Source of the DNA: Helicobacteraceae bacterium
Lineage (GTDB): Bacteria > Campylobacterota > Campylobacteria > Campylobacterales > Sulfurimonadaceae
NCBI GenBank assembly: GCA_027068615.1
Contig: JAMOQV010000056.1
Span: forward strand, 1-9,602
Direction: 5' to 3'
Length of the DNA stretch: 9,602 bases
Shown piece by piece: positions 6,430 through 9,602 of the stretch. Under the pieces are notes generated by a model, which worked only from the letters and a program-made list of their open reading frames with translations, did no database searches and had not been told where the DNA came from. Each line of letters starts with the position of its first letter. Positions within the stretch are counted from its first letter, which is position 1. Position numbers and translations under genes: made by a program.

Positions 6430-7830
6430 TTAAAATAACTGGGTTGCCCAATTTTTGAATTTATTTATTACACTATTTTCGCTATTTATTTCTTTTTTCG
6501 ATTCTATTGAAACCATTTTTGACTCTAATGATACCATAGTGTCTTTTGCTTCATATTGCGGTGTTGTTGTGTGTGTATTGGTTGGAGTAGGTATACTCAT
6601 CTCTTGTGGTTCACTAAAAAAATCGACACTCATCTCCTGAGCAGATATTTCATTTATATGTCTTACTTTTTTATTTACATCTATTTCGTAAGGTGTAAAA
6701 GATGAGTGAGTATACATCAACAGACCTATTGCAGTTGAGTATTCAGGACCTCTAAGGTTGTCAAATAAACCATCTATCTCCTTAGGTTTAGCAAGTCTCA
6801 CAGGTATAGAACCAAAAGTAGCAACAGCCAAATCACGGATACCATCCATCTTTGAAAAACCACCAGTAAGAACTATTCCAGCCCCTAGTTGGTCTTTTAA
6901 ACCACTATTTTCTATAAATTGTGCAAGTATCATAAGTGTTTCTTCAACCCTTGCAAAGATAACATTTTGAACTATTTCTAATGATACTTCATGAGTATTT
7001 TCTTCATCGCCAATTATAGGTATCTCTATAAGGTCACTACTAGGTGTAAGTAGTGAACCATGATTTAATTTTATAGAATCAGCAACATTTAAAGGTGTAT
7101 GAAGTGCCATAGATAAATCATTTGTAATATGATTTGAGCCTACACCCAAAAATTCATTATATTTTACTGAATTTCCTACATGAATGATTATATTTGATGT
7201 GTTTCCACCCATATCTATAACTGCTACACCTAACTCTTTTTCATCTTCATTTAGAGTTGCTATAGATGAAGCATAACCATTTAGAACTATATTTTCTACC
7301 TCTATACCAGCGCCGCGAACAGCTTTTTTAAGGTTGTTTAGGTTTGATTTTTGAGTAGTAATTATATGTGTTTCAACTTCAAGGCGAGAAGCATTCATCC
7401 CAAGAGGGTCTTCTATAAAGTCTTGTTCATCAACTTTAAAATTAAATGGAAGAGCATGAAGAACTTCGTACTCATTTGGGATATTTGCATTATAAAGAGA
7501 TGTTTGCATAACTCTTTCTATCTCTTTAAAGCTTATCTCTTTATTTGGAATATTTACTATTCCGCTAGAGTTTAAGCTTTTAGTATATGCACCACTTATA
7601 GACACAACAGCTGTTTTTATATCTGTATCGGAAACTCTTTTTGCATCCGATACAGCAGTTCTTATAGATTTTGCAGCCAAATCTATATTTGTTATGCTAC
7701 CTTTTCTAAGACCTTGTGCCTTATTTATACCAGCTCCAATAATTGCCATCGAATCGTCTTCATTTATCTGTGCAATAATTGCACAAATCTTAGTAGAGCC
7801 GATATCTATGGCTAAAATAGTTTTACCCAA
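6430..7830 (-). CDS. ftsA: Cell division protein FtsA
   Basis: Actin-like ATPase that tethers FtsZ filaments to the inner membrane. From the TTG at 7830 (466 residues) the actin-fold motifs are phosphate-1 AIDIGSTKI (7-15), phosphate-2 VIDMGGNTSNI (about 204-214) and the adenosine motif GIVLTGGFSKMDG (about 318-330). The FtsA-specific 1C domain lies between the first two. A Ser/Thr/Pro-rich linker leads to a C-terminal amphipathic helix (VINKFKNWATQLF), the membrane-targeting sequence. A longer reading from TTG at 7845 adds five residues but has no Shine-Dalgarno. The TTG at 7830 has AAGGA seven bases upstream and gives the usual family N-terminus. It begins one base after the stop of the ppiD-like gene. 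Confidence 0.96.
   Translation of the reverse strand: MGKTILAIDIGSTKICAIIAQINEDDSMAIIGAGINKAQGLRKGSITNIDLAAKSIRTAVSDAKRVSDTDIKTAVVSISGAYTKSLNSSGIVNIPNKEISFKEIERVMQTSLYNANIPNEYEVLHALPFNFKVDEQDFIEDPLGMNASRLEVETHIITTQKSNLNNLKKAVRGAGIEVENIVLNGYASSIATLNEDEKELGVAVIDMGGNTSNIIIHVGNSVKYNEFLGVGSNHITNDLSMALHTPLNVADSIKLNHGSLLTPSSDLIEIPIIGDEENTHEVSLEIVQNVIFARVEETLMILAQFIENSGLKDQLGAGIVLTGGFSKMDGIRDLAVATFGSIPVRLAKPKEIDGLFDNLRGPEYSTAIGLLMYTHSSFTPYEIDVNKKVRHINEISAQEMSVDFFSEPQEMSIPTPTNTHTTTPQYEAKDTMVSLESKMVSIESKKEINSENSVINKFKNWATQLF
6496..6537 (-). repeat. Imperfect 21-bp tandem duplication inside the ftsA linker
   Basis: Two adjacent 21-base units on the minus strand (6537-6517 and 6516-6496) each start ATGGT and encode MVSLESK and MVSIESK. 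Most differences are silent, and the reading frame is kept. It lies in the flexible linker just before the membrane-targeting helix, where length change is likely to be tolerated. Confidence 0.65.
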
Positions 7831-7831
7831 C

Positions 7832-9307
7832 TTACAGTCCTTCAATAAAAATCTCAGTTTTATATTTTTGTTGAAGTTTTTTTATCAAACCTTCATTAAA
7901 TATACCACTTTTCAAATTAGCAATACTATTGCTTATATCTTTTAAATCTTTATTAGATGATTTTAGCAATTTTTGTTCCAAAATATTATAAAGAACAATT
8001 TTACCACTTTTTAGTTGTATGTATCCTCTTCTTTTATTTGTTTTAAAGAGGCTTACTAAAAATTCATTTGCATCATATAAAGATAATTCTTCTAGTTTTA
8101 AGGCATCTTGATTTGTTATAAAGTCTGTAGTTTTACCTACAAAGTTTTTACTCTCTTTTTTTGCTAAAGAGATAAGTTCTTCTTTAGCTTTTTGATTTTT
8201 ATATATAGGTAAAATCTCTGCTTTTACTTCATCAAAAGATTTTATTTTAGATTGGTTTACTTTTATAAGTTTGATAGTATAGTAAACACCATTTACAAGT
8301 ATAGGTTTTAGATAAGGAGACACTAGAGAAAGAGAGGCTACTTTTGTTAAAACAACATCGTTAAAAGGGTTGTTTTTACTAGATAAAGTTATTAGTTTTA
8401 TTTTTATATTTTTATCTAGTTTATTCTTTTTATATGCTATATAGTTCTTAAGAGCAGATTTTTTAGAAGCTTTTGCATTTAGTTCAGATATAATATCAGC
8501 TTTTGCTTTTTCTAAAGTTAGGATTTTCCCGTCATTAGCTTTAAAATGTGTTTTATTGTCATTATAGTAAGATTTTATCTCTTCATCAGAGTATGTTTTA
8601 TTAACAGGAGTATGTTTTATATACTCTATATCATAAGTTATCTCTGTTTTAAAGTTTTCTTTTTTATCTTCCCAAAACTTTTTTAGATCGTTGTCAGTTG
8701 CAGTCACTTTTATACTTGAAGAATCTAAAACTTTATAGTTTATTTTGTCGGCAATGCTCATCAGTGTTATAAGTATTTGTTCCTCATTAGAATTAGTCTT
8801 AACAGGAAATAGTTTAAGAACTTTTTCTATAAGTAGTTGTTTTCTAACATCATTCTCATACTCTTTCATACTAAGTCTATTTCTGGATAATGTTGTTTTA
8901 TACACTTCTTTATTGAAAACACCATCTTTAAAAAAGTATTTCTGAGTTTTTATCTCATCTAGAAGCTCTTTATCGCTTATCTTTAAATCATATTCTTTTG
9001 CAAGATTTAGTACAAGTGCTTGTTGTGTAAGTTGTGCCAATGCTTGTCTTTGCAGTCCAAATTGCTTTGCTCTTTCTTCATCAAAGTTTCCTTGAAACAT
9101 TTGTGCATATTGAGAATAAAGTCTTGAGTAAGATTTTTGTAGTTCACCCATTGTAATTTCTACATTACCAACTTTTGCAATAGCTCCAGCTTTATCTCCG
9201 TAGCTATACTGTCCCCAGCCAACAAACCCAGCACCAACAAAAGCTATAGTTGATATCCAAATAGTTATGATGAGATATTTTTTATGTCTTTGCATCCAAG
9301 TAATCAT
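7832..9307 (-). CDS. PpiD-like SurA-N periplasmic chaperone, parvulin domain not evident
   Basis: Membrane-anchored periplasmic folding factor of the PpiD/SurA type. From the Met at 9307 (491 residues), a short basic stretch (MITWMQRHKKY) precedes one membrane span at about 9-31, giving an N-in anchor. A SurA-N-like helical chaperone domain (about 30-180) follows, with VGNVEITMGELQKSY, QRQALAQLTQQALVLNLA and ISDKELLDEI. The C-terminal half is Lys-rich and does not show a recognisable parvulin core, so isomerase activity is doubtful even though such proteins are usually named peptidylprolyl isomerase. An alternative ATG at 9340 adds eleven hydrophobic residues behind a distant AAGGGG; I prefer 9307 because it gives a normal anchor with AAAGG upstream. 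It is first in the operon with ftsA and ftsZ, as in Campylobacter. Confidence 0.9.
   Translation of the reverse strand: MITWMQRHKKYLIITIWISTIAFVGAGFVGWGQYSYGDKAGAIAKVGNVEITMGELQKSYSRLYSQYAQMFQGNFDEERAKQFGLQRQALAQLTQQALVLNLAKEYDLKISDKELLDEIKTQKYFFKDGVFNKEVYKTTLSRNRLSMKEYENDVRKQLLIEKVLKLFPVKTNSNEEQILITLMSIADKINYKVLDSSSIKVTATDNDLKKFWEDKKENFKTEITYDIEYIKHTPVNKTYSDEEIKSYYNDNKTHFKANDGKILTLEKAKADIISELNAKASKKSALKNYIAYKKNKLDKNIKIKLITLSSKNNPFNDVVLTKVASLSLVSPYLKPILVNGVYYTIKLIKVNQSKIKSFDEVKAEILPIYKNQKAKEELISLAKKESKNFVGKTTDFITNQDALKLEELSLYDANEFLVSLFKTNKRRGYIQLKSGKIVLYNILEQKLLKSSNKDLKDISNSIANLKSGIFNEGLIKKLQQKYKTEIFIEGL
7838..7842 (-). promoter_or_regulatory. Ribosome-binding site that decides the ftsA start
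   Basis: AAGGA on the minus strand, within the last codons of the ppiD-like gene, seven bases before the TTG at 7830. The alternative TTG at 7845 would place this sequence inside ftsA and has no purine-rich site of its own. It therefore supports the shorter ftsA and coupling to the upstream gene. Confidence 0.65.
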
Positions 9308-9363
9308 CAGAAGTATAACCTTTAATATAATTTTCAACATTTTATGTAAATTCCCCTTTAAAC

Positions 9364-9392
9364 TTGATAAAGTGTATAAGCAATGCTATAAT
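9364..9392 (+). promoter_or_regulatory. Strong sigma-70-type promoter for bioA
   Basis: TTGATA (-35, 9364-9369), a 17-base spacer and TATAAT (-10, 9387-9392) with an extended TGC element directly before the -10. This is the best promoter match in the window. The predicted start point, 9397-9400, coincides with the bioA ATG at 9398. A weaker divergent minus-strand set (TTCATA 9397-9402, TATACA 9373-9378, 18-base spacer) overlaps it and may drive the ppiD-like operon. Confidence 0.7.
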
Positions 9393-9397
9393 TTGGT

Positions 9398-9602
9398 ATG
9401 AATAAAAATGAAATATTAAAAAATAGGGACTTAGATGTCCTTTGGCATCCATGTACTCAGATGAAAGACCATGAGAGTTTACCCCTTACACCTATAAAAA
9501 AAGGTTATGGAGTTTACCTAGAAGATTTTGAGGGCAATAAGTTTATAGATGGCATCTCTAGTTGGTGGGTAAATCTTTTTGGACACTCAAACCCATATAT
9601 AA
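9398..9602 (+). CDS. bioA: Adenosylmethionine-8-amino-7-oxononanoate aminotransferase (5' part)
   Basis: PLP-dependent class-III aminotransferase of biotin synthesis, converting 7-keto-8-aminopelargonate to 7,8-diaminopelargonate with SAM as amino donor. Only the first 68 residues lie in the window, but they are diagnostic: LDVLWHPCTQMKDHE (about 12-26), then GVYLEDFEGNKFIDGISSWWVN and GHSNPYI, the BioA substrate-pocket and N-terminal signature. The PLP lysine lies beyond the end. The ATG at 9398 is the only usable in-frame start before Met22, which falls inside the conserved block. No Shine-Dalgarno precedes it and the promoter is immediately upstream, so the message may be leaderless. The gene is divergent from the ppiD-like – ftsA – ftsZ operon. 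Confidence 0.93.
   Translation, partial: MNKNEILKNRDLDVLWHPCTQMKDHESLPLTPIKKGYGVYLEDFEGNKFIDGISSWWVNLFGHSNPYI

Noticed and set aside
6455..7945. Plus-strand ORFs (61, 70, 74 and 83 residues) opposite ftsA and the ppiD-like gene
   Set aside because: All are antisense to well-supported coding sequence and have translations typical of reversed frames.
8745..8945. Plus-strand 66-residue ORF
   Set aside because: Antisense to the ppiD-like gene, Ser/Leu-rich, no ribosome-binding site.
9307..9340. Extended N-terminus of the ppiD-like protein (start at 9340)
   Set aside because: Adds eleven hydrophobic residues ahead of the basic anchor region, with its purine-rich site rather far away; not excluded, but less likely than 9307.

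Overview
The window is AT-rich and comes from a bacterium, most likely a Campylobacterota species of the Sulfurimonas/Arcobacter type. The evidence is the base composition, the protein style and above all the gene order ppiD-like – ftsA – ftsZ, an arrangement known from Campylobacter relatives (Cj0694–Cj0696 in C. jejuni). The genus is an inference; no rRNA or marker search was possible.

Layout. Positions 1-1097 (minus) hold almost all of ychF; only the last base of its final Val codon and the stop lie outside. Positions 1098-1408 are non-coding and hold a 162-bp palindromic mobile repeat (1122-1283) and putative promoters. Positions 1409-2224 hold three small genes: an unrecognised acidic 98-residue protein, a possible 60-residue membrane protein on the other strand, and a Dabb-domain protein. 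A second 162-bp palindromic repeat (2225-2386) begins directly after the Dabb stop codon and supplies a convincing intrinsic terminator. Positions 2483-5255 are a tight plus-strand operon: a 66-residue single-span membrane protein, an M48 membrane metalloprotease, prmC (release-factor glutamine methyltransferase) and a DUF4149/TMEM205-like membrane protein. It meets ftsZ tail to tail at a shared hairpin. Positions 5277-9307 (minus) are the division operon ppiD-like – ftsA – ftsZ, with almost no spacing. Divergent from it, bioA starts at 9398 and runs off the end.

How it fits together. Most genes are housekeeping: translation (YchF, PrmC), envelope protein quality control (M48 protease, periplasmic SurA-N chaperone), cell division (FtsA anchors FtsZ to the membrane) and biotin synthesis (BioA). 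Translational coupling is likely at several junctions: M48/prmC and prmC/DUF4149 overlap, ftsA begins one base after the ppiD-like stop, and the ftsZ Shine-Dalgarno overlaps the ftsA stop.

The least ordinary content is the pair of palindromic elements. They have equal length, related ends and 5-bp AT-rich duplications, and look like MITEs of an IS1380-like family. One sits in the likely ychF leader and the other acts as a terminator. I found no defence system, CRISPR array, tRNA or rRNA.
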